The translations under genes and the position numbers were made by a program. The notes beneath the pieces are model-generated. The model searched no databases and had not been told where the DNA came from. It worked only from the letters and a program-made list of their open reading frames with translations. A stretch of DNA of 64,000 nucleotides from Burkholderiales bacterium RIFCSPHIGHO2_12_FULL_69_20 (GTDB lineage: Bacteria; Pseudomonadota; Gammaproteobacteria; Burkholderiales; Burkholderiaceae_C): contig MESD01000023.1 of NCBI GenBank assembly GCA_001770815.1, positions 40,654 to 104,653 on the forward strand, written 5' to 3'. Shown here piece by piece: positions 32,387 to 41,745 of the stretch. Numbering within the stretch: the stretch's first letter is position 1; each line of letters begins with the position of its first letter.

Positions 32387-32641
32387 GGTGGGGGGAAATG
32401 CAGGGGATGCACGGACTGTCCGGCCAGTACGCTGATATCGGCTGACCCTCGCGAGGATTGTTGCAGACGGTGCGCTGCGCGTGGTGGCTGGAAGCGCCGG
32501 CCGAGCCACCCGATGCTGCGCCATCGCCTGATCGCGGGGGGCGGGCATGTCGATGGCCGGAGGTGCCGCCACAATTCGCCGCTGTGCGCGCTCTGATGCC
32601 TGCGCGCCATGCACCGTACCCGCCTCACGCACCTCGAACCG

Positions 32642-33277
32642 ATGGGACTTCTTCACCGATTGCGCGCCAGCGCCATGCAGCGCTCGCGCGCGGCCAAGCT
32701 CGACGATTTCTATCGCTACGTCGAACGCGAATGCGACGTGCTGGACGTCGGTGTGTCCAACGTTGACCACAGCCCGTCTGAAAACCTGTTCATGAAGGCG
32801 TTTCGCTTTCCTGACTGGCGCTACACCGGGCTGGCCGTCGACACGATGGACGCGCTGCAACGCCAATATCCGGACAAGCGCTTTGTCGTCTATGACGGCC
32901 AGGTGTTTCCGTTTGCCGACCAGGCCTTTGGTGCGGTGTTCTCGAACGCCGTCATCGAGCATGTAGGCAGCCCCGACGATCAACTGCGTTTTATCGACGA
33001 GATGTTGCGCACCGGGCGCAAGGTGTACTTCACCACGCCCAACAAGTACTTTCCGGTGGAAAGCCACACCAACGTGATCCTGCTGCATTGGGTGTCTTCG
33101 GTGTTCTACGCGTGGTGCCGGCGGCACTGCGATTTCTGGGATGCCAGCAACCTGCGCCTGCTCAGCCATGGCGACCTTCACGCGCTGATGCGGCGCTCGT
33201 CGGCCAGCAGCTTTTGCATCCGGCGCAACCGATTCTTCGGCTTGACGATGACCTTCAGCGTTTGCTGCGAGCGCTGA
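32642..33277 (+). CDS. Class I SAM-dependent methyltransferase (type 11)
   Basis: 'ERECDVLDVGVSNVDHS', 'FPFADQAFGAVFSNAVIEHVG', 'VYFTTPNKYFPVESHT'. Confidence 0.8.
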   Translation: MGLLHRLRASAMQRSRAAKLDDFYRYVERECDVLDVGVSNVDHSPSENLFMKAFRFPDWRYTGLAVDTMDALQRQYPDKRFVVYDGQVFPFADQAFGAVFSNAVIEHVGSPDDQLRFIDEMLRTGRKVYFTTPNKYFPVESHTNVILLHWVSSVFYAWCRRHCDFWDASNLRLLSHGDLHALMRRSSASSFCIRRNRFFGLTMTFSVCCER

Positions 33278-33405
33278 ATAGAACGTCCCGCGCGACTCCC
33301 GGAATCGCGGGGGCGGTGCCTCACGTGGGCACTGTCGATCCCTATACTCGACGCACGTCTGGACAGGTCTGTCCAACGCCGTCTCAGCCCCTCTGCCAGC
33401 CATCC

Positions 33406-34473
33406 GTGTCATTCCGAACCTGCTGTTCCGTCCGCCAATGGCTGTCCCTGCTGGGCATCTGCTGCGCGTTGCTGGGCGGCGCTGGCGCAGCGCTGGCCCA
33501 GGCCACCGACGGCCCACCGCCGGCGCAGGTCGAGGGCAACGAGATCGAGGCAACCCTGGCCCGTACGCGCATTCTGCGGGGCCTCACCGAAGGGTTGGCG
33601 GCCTACAAGCTGGTGCCCGGTGATGTCCTGGAGATCCTGTTTCTGACCGGGCACGTGGTCGACGCCGCACCCTATCGGGTCAACGTCGGCGACCGGCTGC
33701 GCGTCGAGTTCCACTATGTCGACGAGGCCCCTCGCACGGTGCTGGTGCGGCCCGACGGCATGATCACCCTGCCGTACAAGGGCGACGTGGTCGCGGCCGC
33801 ACGCACGCCTACCGAGTTGGCGGCCGCGCTTCAGCGCCGGTATGCCGACGTCTGGCGCGATCCGCGCATCACCGTCACGGTCGAGCAGTTCACCAGCAAG
33901 CTCGACGATCTGCGACTCACCCTGTCCAGTTCGCAGCGAGGCCGTTCGCAGCGGGTGGTATTGGGCTCCGACGGTCAGGCCTACCTGCCCTATCTGCCTG
34001 GCCTGCGGCTGGCCGGCCTGACGGTGGACGCGGCGCGCGAACGCATCAACGCCGAGTACAGCCAGCGTCTGGGCGGGCTGGAGGTGTCGGTGCTGCTCGA
34101 CGCCGTGAGCGGTAACCGGGTGTTCGTGTTCGGCGAGGTGCAGCGACCGGGGCTGGTGGCGGGTGCCGGCAACCTGACCGTGATGCAGGCGGTGGCCAGT
34201 GCCGGTGGGGTACTGCCCACTGGCGCGGCTGACACAGTGAAAGTGCTGTCCTGGTCCGACGCGGCCGGTGGCACGCAGGTGCGCACCGTCAACCTGCAAC
34301 GCCTGGTCGCAGAGGGCCGCACCGAAGACGATCTGCTGCTGATCGGCCAGGCCTCCATTTACGTGCCGCCCACCTCGCTGGTGAGGGCCGGCCGCTTCAT
34401 GGACCAGTTCCTGCGGCAGGTGCTGATGTTCAACGGCAGCTCCCTGGGCATCAACTACGAGCTGCGGCGCTAG
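33406..34473 (+). CDS. wza: Polysaccharide export outer-membrane protein (Wza-like, SLBB)
   Basis: Signal peptide from GTG start; 'YRVNVGDRLRVEFHYVDEAPRTVLVRPDGMITLPYKGDVVAAARTPTELAAAL'; 'VFVFGEVQRPGLVAGAGNLTVMQAVASAGG'. Confidence 0.88.
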   Translation: MSFRTCCSVRQWLSLLGICCALLGGAGAALAQATDGPPPAQVEGNEIEATLARTRILRGLTEGLAAYKLVPGDVLEILFLTGHVVDAAPYRVNVGDRLRVEFHYVDEAPRTVLVRPDGMITLPYKGDVVAAARTPTELAAALQRRYADVWRDPRITVTVEQFTSKLDDLRLTLSSSQRGRSQRVVLGSDGQAYLPYLPGLRLAGLTVDAARERINAEYSQRLGGLEVSVLLDAVSGNRVFVFGEVQRPGLVAGAGNLTVMQAVASAGGVLPTGAADTVKVLSWSDAAGGTQVRTVNLQRLVAEGRTEDDLLLIGQASIYVPPTSLVRAGRFMDQFLRQVLMFNGSSLGINYELRR

Positions 34474-34496
34474 GCGCCGCCCAGGACGACTGCCGC

Positions 34497-36014
34497 ATGC
34501 GCCAAATCGCCCGTCTATCGCTGCGTGACCTGCTGTATGTGCTGTGCCGCGATCGTTGGAAGATTGCCGCCGCGATGTTGGCCGCGCTGGCGGTGGCCGG
34601 CAGCTGGCTGTTCTTCCTGGCGGACACGATCTACGTCGCCGAGAGTCGGGTGCTGGTACGCATGGGCCGCGAAAAGCTCACCGGCATCGAAACGCTCAAC
34701 CGCGACAACGCCAACTTCCTGTTCCAGGAACGTGGCCAGGACATCAACAACACCATCGAGTTGCTGCGCGACCCGCAATTCGTCTACCCGGTGCTGCACA
34801 AGCTGGCCGCTGGCGTGGTGGTCGATCCGACGCCGCCCGACGGGCTGTACCGTCGCATCAAACACGAGGTCAAGCAGCTTGCACGGTGGGTGATGGAGGT
34901 GGTCACCGCGCCGCTGTACTGGCTGGGCCTGCGCACCCGGCTGGCACCTGACGAGGCAATGGCCCAGGTGCTGCGCGGCGCGATGCGGGTGGAGGGCATG
35001 GAAGACACCGACGTGATCCGCGTGACGTTCGCATGGACCGATCCGGTGTTCGCGGCACAGGCGGCCAACACCATGGTCGAAGCGTTGCTCAGCCGCCAGG
35101 TCGAGGTCTATGGCAGCGACGCGCCGGGTAAGTTCTACGTCGACCAGCTGGCCGATCAGGGGGGCCGGGTGCGCACAGCCGAACAGGCGCTGGAAGGGTT
35201 TCGGGCCCGCCACGACATCACCAACCTGACGCTGCAGAAGGAGATGCTGCTGCGCGAGGTGCACGAGGCCGAGGGCCGCCGCAACGAGGTTGGCCTGCGC
35301 CTGGCAGAACACCGTGCGCTGCAAGGCTGGCTGAAGGACGAGTCGCAGCGCCTGACCACCACCGGCGATGCGCCTGCCTGGCCGACGACGCCCGAGGTGC
35401 GCGGCAAGCCGGTGCTCGACCTGAGCACGCTGGACAAGCAGTTCTTCGAGCTGCTGGCGCGCCGTACCCAGTTGAGCACCACCCACCTGGCCGGCTCGCC
35501 GGAGCTGCAACAGCTCAGCCAGCGCATGGCAGGGCTGCGACATCAGAAGCTCGGCGCGATTGCCGCGCACACGGGCACTGCGCTCGTGATCGACGGCCGC
35601 GAACATGCTGCGCTCAGCGCGCTGTATGGCGACAAGCGTCAGCGGCTGGAGAGGCTCAATGCCGCCAGCGCCGAGCACGGCGAGCTGGAGCGCGCCCGCC
35701 AGACCGCGGAGCAGTCCTTGCTGGCCTTCAGCCGCAAGACCGAAGAGCTGCGCGTGGCCGACCTGCTCAATGACCGCCAGATTTCCGGGCTGCGGGTGAT
35801 GAGCGCTGCGCGACCGCCGGCCACACCGGCGGCGCCGCGCAAGGGCCTGATCCTGGGCTTGGCGCTGGCCATCGGCCTGCTGCTGGGGCTGGCCTATTCG
35901 TCGCTGCTCGAATACTTCGATCACAGCTTCCGTGGGGCCGACGATGTGCAGAACGTGCTGGGCCTGCGTCTGCTGATGACCGTGCCTCGGGTGCGTGCCG
36001 GGGCGGGTGAATGA
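34497..36014 (+). CDS. Polysaccharide chain-length determinant (Wzz/GumC-like)
   Basis: TM at N- and C-terminus, long coiled coil, Pro-rich segment before the second TM; between wza-like and CpsD-like genes. Confidence 0.85.
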   Translation: MRQIARLSLRDLLYVLCRDRWKIAAAMLAALAVAGSWLFFLADTIYVAESRVLVRMGREKLTGIETLNRDNANFLFQERGQDINNTIELLRDPQFVYPVLHKLAAGVVVDPTPPDGLYRRIKHEVKQLARWVMEVVTAPLYWLGLRTRLAPDEAMAQVLRGAMRVEGMEDTDVIRVTFAWTDPVFAAQAANTMVEALLSRQVEVYGSDAPGKFYVDQLADQGGRVRTAEQALEGFRARHDITNLTLQKEMLLREVHEAEGRRNEVGLRLAEHRALQGWLKDESQRLTTTGDAPAWPTTPEVRGKPVLDLSTLDKQFFELLARRTQLSTTHLAGSPELQQLSQRMAGLRHQKLGAIAAHTGTALVIDGREHAALSALYGDKRQRLERLNAASAEHGELERARQTAEQSLLAFSRKTEELRVADLLNDRQISGLRVMSAARPPATPAAPRKGLILGLALAIGLLLGLAYSSLLEYFDHSFRGADDVQNVLGLRLLMTVPRVRAGAGE

Positions 36015-36658
36015 AGCGCTCCACTGCCCAGGGCGCTGCGCTGCGCTGGTCGTCGGGCCTGCGCAACCAGTTGCAGAACGCCAGGCTGCTGGCCGAGCTG
36101 TGCCAGCCGGACGCGCCGCGGCGCATCGGCATCGCCGGTTGCCATGCCGGCGCCGGCGCCAGCACCGTGGCGCTGAATCTGGCGCTGCTGCTGCGCGAGC
36201 GCCAGCACAGCCCGGTCTGGCTGGCCGAGGCCGATGTGCGTCGGCCAGTGCTGGCCGGCTGGCTGGGTATGGCCGGCGGCGGCTTCAACCGATTGGCCGA
36301 GGGTGACACCACCCTGGCCGACTGTGGCGAACAGCACGCTGCCACCGGCCTGCAACTGGTGACCGCCTCGGTTGCAGCGCAGCCATTGCTGCTGCTGCAG
36401 AGGGCCGCCGAGCGCTTGTTGCCGCCGGACGCCGACCGCCTGCTGGTCGACCTGCCGCCGGTGCTGGACGCGCCCGACGCCACGCTGGTAGCGCCCCGGC
36501 TCGATGGCGTGCTGCTGGTGCTGGAAGCCGAGGGCACACGCTGGGAAGTGGCGCGCGAGGCGCGCCATCGGCTCGAAGCGGCGGGCGCGCATGTGATTGG
36601 TGCCGTGCTCAACAAGAAGCCGCACCCGATCCCGAACTGGCTGTACCGGCTGCTGTGA
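36011..36658 (+). CDS. CpsD/Wzc-type P-loop protein with degenerate Walker A (predicted non-canonical tyrosine kinase)
   Basis: 'IGIAGCHAGAGASTVALNLALLL' (K replaced by A), 'WLAEADVRRP', 'LLVDLPPVLDAPD'; ATGA-coupled to the Wzz gene. Confidence 0.75.
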   Translation: MKRSTAQGAALRWSSGLRNQLQNARLLAELCQPDAPRRIGIAGCHAGAGASTVALNLALLLRERQHSPVWLAEADVRRPVLAGWLGMAGGGFNRLAEGDTTLADCGEQHAATGLQLVTASVAAQPLLLLQRAAERLLPPDADRLLVDLPPVLDAPDATLVAPRLDGVLLVLEAEGTRWEVAREARHRLEAAGAHVIGAVLNKKPHPIPNWLYRLL

Positions 36659-36683
36659 GTCTGGGCCGGTGGCGCTGCCAGCC

Positions 36684-38222
36684 ATGATGTCCGCTCCTGC
36701 TGCGCCCGCCGGCGCCGCAGCGGCGTGGCGTCCGCTGCCGGTGCCGCGGCGTTCACCCTGGTGGGTGCATGGCCCGCTGTTGGCCGTGCTGGGCCTCGCC
36801 GGCGGAATCTTGGCCATCGTGCTGGCGCATGCGCCGCTGAAGGGCCAGATCGCCGGGCTGGCCGCCTGCGTGTTGCTGCCCGTGCTGCTGTGGCTGCGCG
36901 GCGACAAGCTGATCACCACCGGCCTGGCGGCACTGCTGGGCCTGTCCGTGCCGATCAACCTGCGGGTCAACCTGTTTGTCGAGAACCATGTCGGCGGTGC
37001 ACCCAGCATCACCGTCACGCTGACGGTACTGGTGGTGTTGCTGTTCTGGGCCGTGTGGCTGCACCGCTGGTTGACCGGTCGGCTCGACACCCTGCTGCAG
37101 ATCCACCGACCGATTGCGCTGGCGCTGCTGCTGCTGCTGGTGCTGGTGCTGCCGTCTTACGCCAATGCGCACTACCCCAAGCTGTTCTGGCTGGAGTGGA
37201 TTCGTCTGCTGCTGCTGGGCGCGGGGCTTCTGGCGATGATGAGCCTGCGCGAAGACCGGCTGGTGCGGGTGTTCTGCTTCGGGCTGTCGGTGCAGGCGGT
37301 GTTCCAGGCTGGCGTGGCACTGGCGCAGTACGGGCTCAAGCGTGAGTTGGGGCTTGGCATGCTGGGCGAGGAGCCGCTGGTCTACCAGAACATCGGCATC
37401 GTGCAGGCCTACCGTGCCACCGGCACGCTGGGCCACCCGAACGTGCTGGCGTACTTCTTCGAGATGCTGATGCCCGTGCTGCTGGGCCTGGCGCTGACCC
37501 GCCAGCCGGCCGGCTGGCGCCTGTGGTACGGCTTCACCTTCCTGTGCAGCCTGGCGGGCATCTTCGTCACGCTCACGCGCGGCGCCTGGCTGACGATCCC
37601 GCTCAGCACCCTGATCGTGCTGTGGCTGGTCTACGGCCGTCGCATCGTGCGGGTGAAGGCGGCGGTGATGGCGGTGATGATCGCCGGCGGCCTGCTCTGC
37701 GCTGCCTTCTACGCATGGCCGATCATCGAAAAGCGATTCACACACACCGATTACAAAAGCTCGGGCTCGCGCATGCCGCTGAACCTGGCGGCGCTGTCGG
37801 TGATCGAGAAGTACCCCTTCGTCGGCGTCGGGCTGAACAACTTTGCTGAGCGCTTCAAGATCGAGGACACCACGGGTCACACGCGGATATTCCTGAACTT
37901 CAAGCAACTGGTGCACAACATGTACCTGTGGATCGCCACCGAGGTCGGCCTGATCGGCCTGGTGGGCTACATGGGCTTGTTTGTCACCACCATCGTGGTC
38001 GCGTTCCGCGTCGCTCCGCGCGCGCCACCGGTGCCGCGCGCCGTGCTGGTGGGCATTGCTGCGGGGCTGCTGGCGCACCTGCTGCACGGCCTGGTCGATC
38101 CGGGCTTTCGCGTGTCGGTGCAGAACAGCTACCAGATCTTCTTCAACATGGGCATTGTCGGCCTGCTGGCACTGCAGCACGGCCACAAACGGTCGCGATG
38201 GTTCGCCCGTCGGTCAGCGTGA
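36684..38222 (+). CDS. O-antigen ligase/polymerase family protein (Wzy-like)
   Basis: About 10-12 TM; 'ATGTLGHPNVLAYFFEMLMPVLLGLAL...GIFVTLTRGAWLTIPLSTLIVLW', Wzy_C-type motifs. Confidence 0.87.
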   Translation: MMSAPAAPAGAAAAWRPLPVPRRSPWWVHGPLLAVLGLAGGILAIVLAHAPLKGQIAGLAACVLLPVLLWLRGDKLITTGLAALLGLSVPINLRVNLFVENHVGGAPSITVTLTVLVVLLFWAVWLHRWLTGRLDTLLQIHRPIALALLLLLVLVLPSYANAHYPKLFWLEWIRLLLLGAGLLAMMSLREDRLVRVFCFGLSVQAVFQAGVALAQYGLKRELGLGMLGEEPLVYQNIGIVQAYRATGTLGHPNVLAYFFEMLMPVLLGLALTRQPAGWRLWYGFTFLCSLAGIFVTLTRGAWLTIPLSTLIVLWLVYGRRIVRVKAAVMAVMIAGGLLCAAFYAWPIIEKRFTHTDYKSSGSRMPLNLAALSVIEKYPFVGVGLNNFAERFKIEDTTGHTRIFLNFKQLVHNMYLWIATEVGLIGLVGYMGLFVTTIVVAFRVAPRAPPVPRAVLVGIAAGLLAHLLHGLVDPGFRVSVQNSYQIFFNMGIVGLLALQHGHKRSRWFARRSA

Positions 38223-39133
38223 TCGTCGTCAGCTGGAACTGCGCCGCCTTGCTGGCGCAGTGCCTGGCTTCGCTGCGCGTGCAGACCGGTCTGGGCGAGC
38301 TGGAACTGCTGGTGGTCGACAACGCCTCGCAGGACGACAGTACCGACGTTGCGCGCCGGTGCTGGCCGGGTGCCCGCGTGATCGCCAATGTGCACAACCT
38401 CGGTTTCGCCACTGCCAGCAATCAAGGGCTGGCCGCTGCCAGTGGCCAACTGCTGCTGCTGCTGAACCCCGACACCGTACTGCCGCAACCCGACACGCTG
38501 TCACGCGTGGTCGACCGGATGGTGGCGTTTCCGGCGATCGACATGGCCGGGGTGCGGCTGGTGTTTGCCGACGGTACACACCAGGTGGGCGACGGCGGTT
38601 TTGCACCGACGCTGGGCCATGCATTGGCGCATGCCTTCGGCCTGACGACGCTGTCGCCGCGGTGGCGTGGCCTCTTTCTGCAGGACGGCAGCGTCGCCAC
38701 GCCGTGGGGTGCCGTTGGCTGGGTCTGCGGTGCCTTCACCGTGATGCGGCGCAGTGCTTGGCAGCGCGCCGGCGGCATGGACGAGTCGTACTTCCTGTAC
38801 GGCGAGGATGTCGAGTGGGGCTGCCGGTTGAACCGGCTCGGCCTGACCGTGGCCTACCTGCCCGACATCGACATCGTGCACCTGCAAGGCGGCACGCAGC
38901 GCAAGCCCGGCGACGCTCCGGGCACGCGCTGGATCGATGGCCTGTCGCAGCTGTACTGGCGCTACAACCAGGGCCGTGGCTTTGGCCTGTACCGCGCCGG
39001 CATGGCTGCCGGCTTCGGTCTGCGCGCGTTGGTTGCCTGGCCGCGCAGCCGCCAGCGTGCCGCCACGATGGTGCGCTACGCCAGTGGCTTCTGGCACCAG
39101 CAGGCGCCATCGGCCCGAGAACCCCTGCCATGA
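38198..39133 (+). CDS. Glycosyltransferase family 2 (rhamnosyltransferase-like)
   Basis: MVRPSVSVIVVSWNCAALLAQCLASL; 'DESYFLYGEDVEWGCRLNRLG'; overlaps end of wzy-like gene. Confidence 0.9.
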   Translation: MVRPSVSVIVVSWNCAALLAQCLASLRVQTGLGELELLVVDNASQDDSTDVARRCWPGARVIANVHNLGFATASNQGLAAASGQLLLLLNPDTVLPQPDTLSRVVDRMVAFPAIDMAGVRLVFADGTHQVGDGGFAPTLGHALAHAFGLTTLSPRWRGLFLQDGSVATPWGAVGWVCGAFTVMRRSAWQRAGGMDESYFLYGEDVEWGCRLNRLGLTVAYLPDIDIVHLQGGTQRKPGDAPGTRWIDGLSQLYWRYNQGRGFGLYRAGMAAGFGLRALVAWPRSRQRAATMVRYASGFWHQQAPSAREPLP

Positions 39134-40320
39134 GCCCTGACGACCCGAACACGCCGCAGCACACCACGCCAATGCCGATCGCGCCGTTGCGCATCGCCTT
39201 GATGGGCAGCCGCGGCATTCCCGCCAGCTACAGCGGCTTCGAGACCTTCTATGAGCAGCTGGCGGTGCGGCTGGCTGCGCGCGGCCATCGGGTGACGGTG
39301 TACAACCGCGCCCATCACTACAAGACGCACCACCGCGAGTACCGCGGTGTGCGCATCGTGACGCTGCCATCCATCGCCACCAAGCACCTGGACACGCTCA
39401 GCCACGCCCTGTTGTCGTTGCTGCACGCGCTGTGCACACGCCAGCAGGTCTACAGCATGGTGATCGTCGGCAACAGCCCATTGGCGCTGCTGACGCGGCT
39501 GTTCGGCAAGAAGCTGGTGCTCAACGTCGACGGGGCCGACTTTGCCCGCGACAAATGGACCGGCTTTGCCAAGACCTACCTGCGCTGGTGTGAGGGCATC
39601 GCTGCCCGGTGGGCCGACGTGATCATTGCCGACTCGCGGGTGATCCAGCAGCGCTACCTCGCGTTGTACCGGCGCGAGACGGTGTTTCTGCCCTACGGCG
39701 CCAATCTCTGCCCGCGCGACGACGCACCGCCCGACCCGCCGGTTCTGGCGCGCTTCGGCCTCAGTCCGGGCGAGTACATCCTGTTCGTGAGCCGCATGAC
39801 GCCTGAAAACTGCGCCCATGTGCTGGTTGAGGCCTGGCAGGCCGCCGGCTGCCCGCGCCGGCTGGTGCTGGTGGGCGACGCCCCCTATGTCGATGACTAC
39901 CAGAACGAAATTGCCCGCTTGTGCGAGGGCACCGACATCGTGCGCACCGGCTACTTGTTCGGCGACGACTACCGCGACCTGAGCCGCCATTGCCGCTTGT
40001 TCGTGCTGCCCGCGGGCATCGACGGCACGCGCCCGGTGCTGCTCGACCAGATGGCCTTCGGCAACTGCGTGCTGGTGCGCGACACGCCGGCCAACATGGA
40101 AGTCATCGGCGACGCCGGCGACAGTTTCTCCAACGACGACCCGGTGGCCTCGCTGGCCACCAGGCTGTCTGCACTGGATGGTGATGATGTAGAGGTGGCC
40201 CGGCTGCGCGCACGGGCGCTGGAGCGGGTGGCGGCCCACTACTCGTGGGAGCGGGTGACAGACGAGTACGAGAAGATGTTCAGCCGGCTGGCCGCCGGCG
40301 CGCGGCCCGCGCTTCGATGA
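39130..40320 (+). CDS. Glycosyltransferase family 4 with DUF1972-like N-terminus
   Basis: 'RIALMGSRGIPASYSGFETFYEQLAVRLAARGHRVTVYNR'; ATGA overlap with previous gene. Confidence 0.9.
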   Translation: MSPDDPNTPQHTTPMPIAPLRIALMGSRGIPASYSGFETFYEQLAVRLAARGHRVTVYNRAHHYKTHHREYRGVRIVTLPSIATKHLDTLSHALLSLLHALCTRQQVYSMVIVGNSPLALLTRLFGKKLVLNVDGADFARDKWTGFAKTYLRWCEGIAARWADVIIADSRVIQQRYLALYRRETVFLPYGANLCPRDDAPPDPPVLARFGLSPGEYILFVSRMTPENCAHVLVEAWQAAGCPRRLVLVGDAPYVDDYQNEIARLCEGTDIVRTGYLFGDDYRDLSRHCRLFVLPAGIDGTRPVLLDQMAFGNCVLVRDTPANMEVIGDAGDSFSNDDPVASLATRLSALDGDDVEVARLRARALERVAAHYSWERVTDEYEKMFSRLAAGARPALR

Positions 40321-41722
40321 GCGTGCGCCACATGGCAGCCAGCGGCAAGGTGCCGCTGACCAGCGCCACGCTGGCATAGGCCGCGCTGGCCAGCAACGCC
40401 GCCCACACCGGCCCCAGCGGCTGCAGCAACCACAACGCAGCCACCAGCAGCGCACAGCAGGCAGCGATGCGACCGATGGCGCGCGGTGCGTAAAGATTGC
40501 CGAAGCGGGTGAAGGTGTAGTACTGCGAGCCGGCCAGCATCGCCGCCTGCGTGCCCAGCGCGGCCCAGGCCGCGCCCACGGCGCCGTGGGCGGGCACCAG
40601 CGCGGCGTTCAGCACCACCGCCATCAGCGCGCCGCCGGGTGCCACCCAGTAGGCATGTCTGACCTCGCCGTTGGCCAGGTTCACGGCTGTGCCGATCAGC
40701 GCCAGCATCACCAGCAGCACGTCCCAGACCAGGATGGACAGCGGCTCAGCGGCGCCGGCATAGGGCGCACCGAAGATTGCCGTGACCAGTTCCGTGGCGA
40801 CTGTCGGCACCACGATCGCCAGGGGCAGCGCCAGCGCACAGGCGCCTTGCACAAACAGCCGGCTGCGCGCCAGTGCGGCCGTGCGGTCACTGCGGATCTC
40901 GCGCGACAGGATCGGTATCAGCGGCGTCGTCAGCGTCACCGCGAAGAACACCGCCAGATCGAGGATGCGGTAGGCCGCGCTGTACTGGCCCAGCACCAGC
41001 GGCCCGTGCAGGCGCTCGAGCACGAACACGTCCATGCGGATCGCCAACGTGGTGAACAGCGCACCCACACCCATCGGCAGCGCCAGCTTCAGGATGTCGG
41101 CCAGCAGCGGCCGGTCAGGCGTCCAGTCGGGCCGCACGTGGCGCAGCATCAGGATCACCGCCATGCCGGTATAGACCGCGTTGCTGGCGACGAACAGCGC
41201 CGTCAGCATGTCCACGGGCATGGTGGGCTTGGCCACCACCAATGCCACCACCGCCAGTTGCGCCATGCCGAAGGCCAGGTTCGGCCACAGCGACAACCAA
41301 GGCCGACCCACCACCTGAAACACCGGCTCGAAGAAGCGCGAGGCCAGCACTGGCAGGCCGAACGCGGCAATCAGCAAGGCGCCCTGCGCACCGGCATTTG
41401 GCAGCACCAGGGCCGCCGCGACGCAGCCCGCCATCACCAGGGCGGCCAGCACCGCGCGCATCAGGATGTAGTTGCCCAGGTAGTGTGCACGGGCGCTGCC
41501 GTCCAGCAAGGCCAGGCCGTGGGCCAGCACCGCGGTCGTGCCCAGGTCGGCCAGCGTGGCGCCCACCGTGATGAAGGCCAGCACGTAGCTGAAGCGGCCG
41601 AAGACCTCCGTGCCCATCAGCCGCGCCACCACCAGGATCAATGCAAGGTTGGCGGCGATCGACAGCACCCGTGCCAGCCCTTGTGCCAGCACATTGGCAG
41701 CAAACTGGTGGCGATCGGTCAT
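40280..41722 (-). CDS. Oligosaccharide flippase (Wzx-like)
   Basis: MTDRHQFAANVLAQGLARVLSIAANLALILVVARLMGTEVFGRFSYVLAF; about 12 TM. Confidence 0.88.
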   Translation of the reverse strand: MTDRHQFAANVLAQGLARVLSIAANLALILVVARLMGTEVFGRFSYVLAFITVGATLADLGTTAVLAHGLALLDGSARAHYLGNYILMRAVLAALVMAGCVAAALVLPNAGAQGALLIAAFGLPVLASRFFEPVFQVVGRPWLSLWPNLAFGMAQLAVVALVVAKPTMPVDMLTALFVASNAVYTGMAVILMLRHVRPDWTPDRPLLADILKLALPMGVGALFTTLAIRMDVFVLERLHGPLVLGQYSAAYRILDLAVFFAVTLTTPLIPILSREIRSDRTAALARSRLFVQGACALALPLAIVVPTVATELVTAIFGAPYAGAAEPLSILVWDVLLVMLALIGTAVNLANGEVRHAYWVAPGGALMAVVLNAALVPAHGAVGAAWAALGTQAAMLAGSQYYTFTRFGNLYAPRAIGRIAACCALLVAALWLLQPLGPVWAALLASAAYASVALVSGTLPLAAMWRTLIEARAARRRPAG

Positions 41723-41745
41723 GGGCGCATGGGGAATATTCAGGG

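Noticed and set aside
32387-33553. N-terminal extension of the minus-strand GT4 ORF to 33553
   Set aside because: Overlaps a well-supported plus-strand methyltransferase; extension is Arg/Ala-rich without domain; GT4 fold begins at VRLHPPRRVLHAYN.
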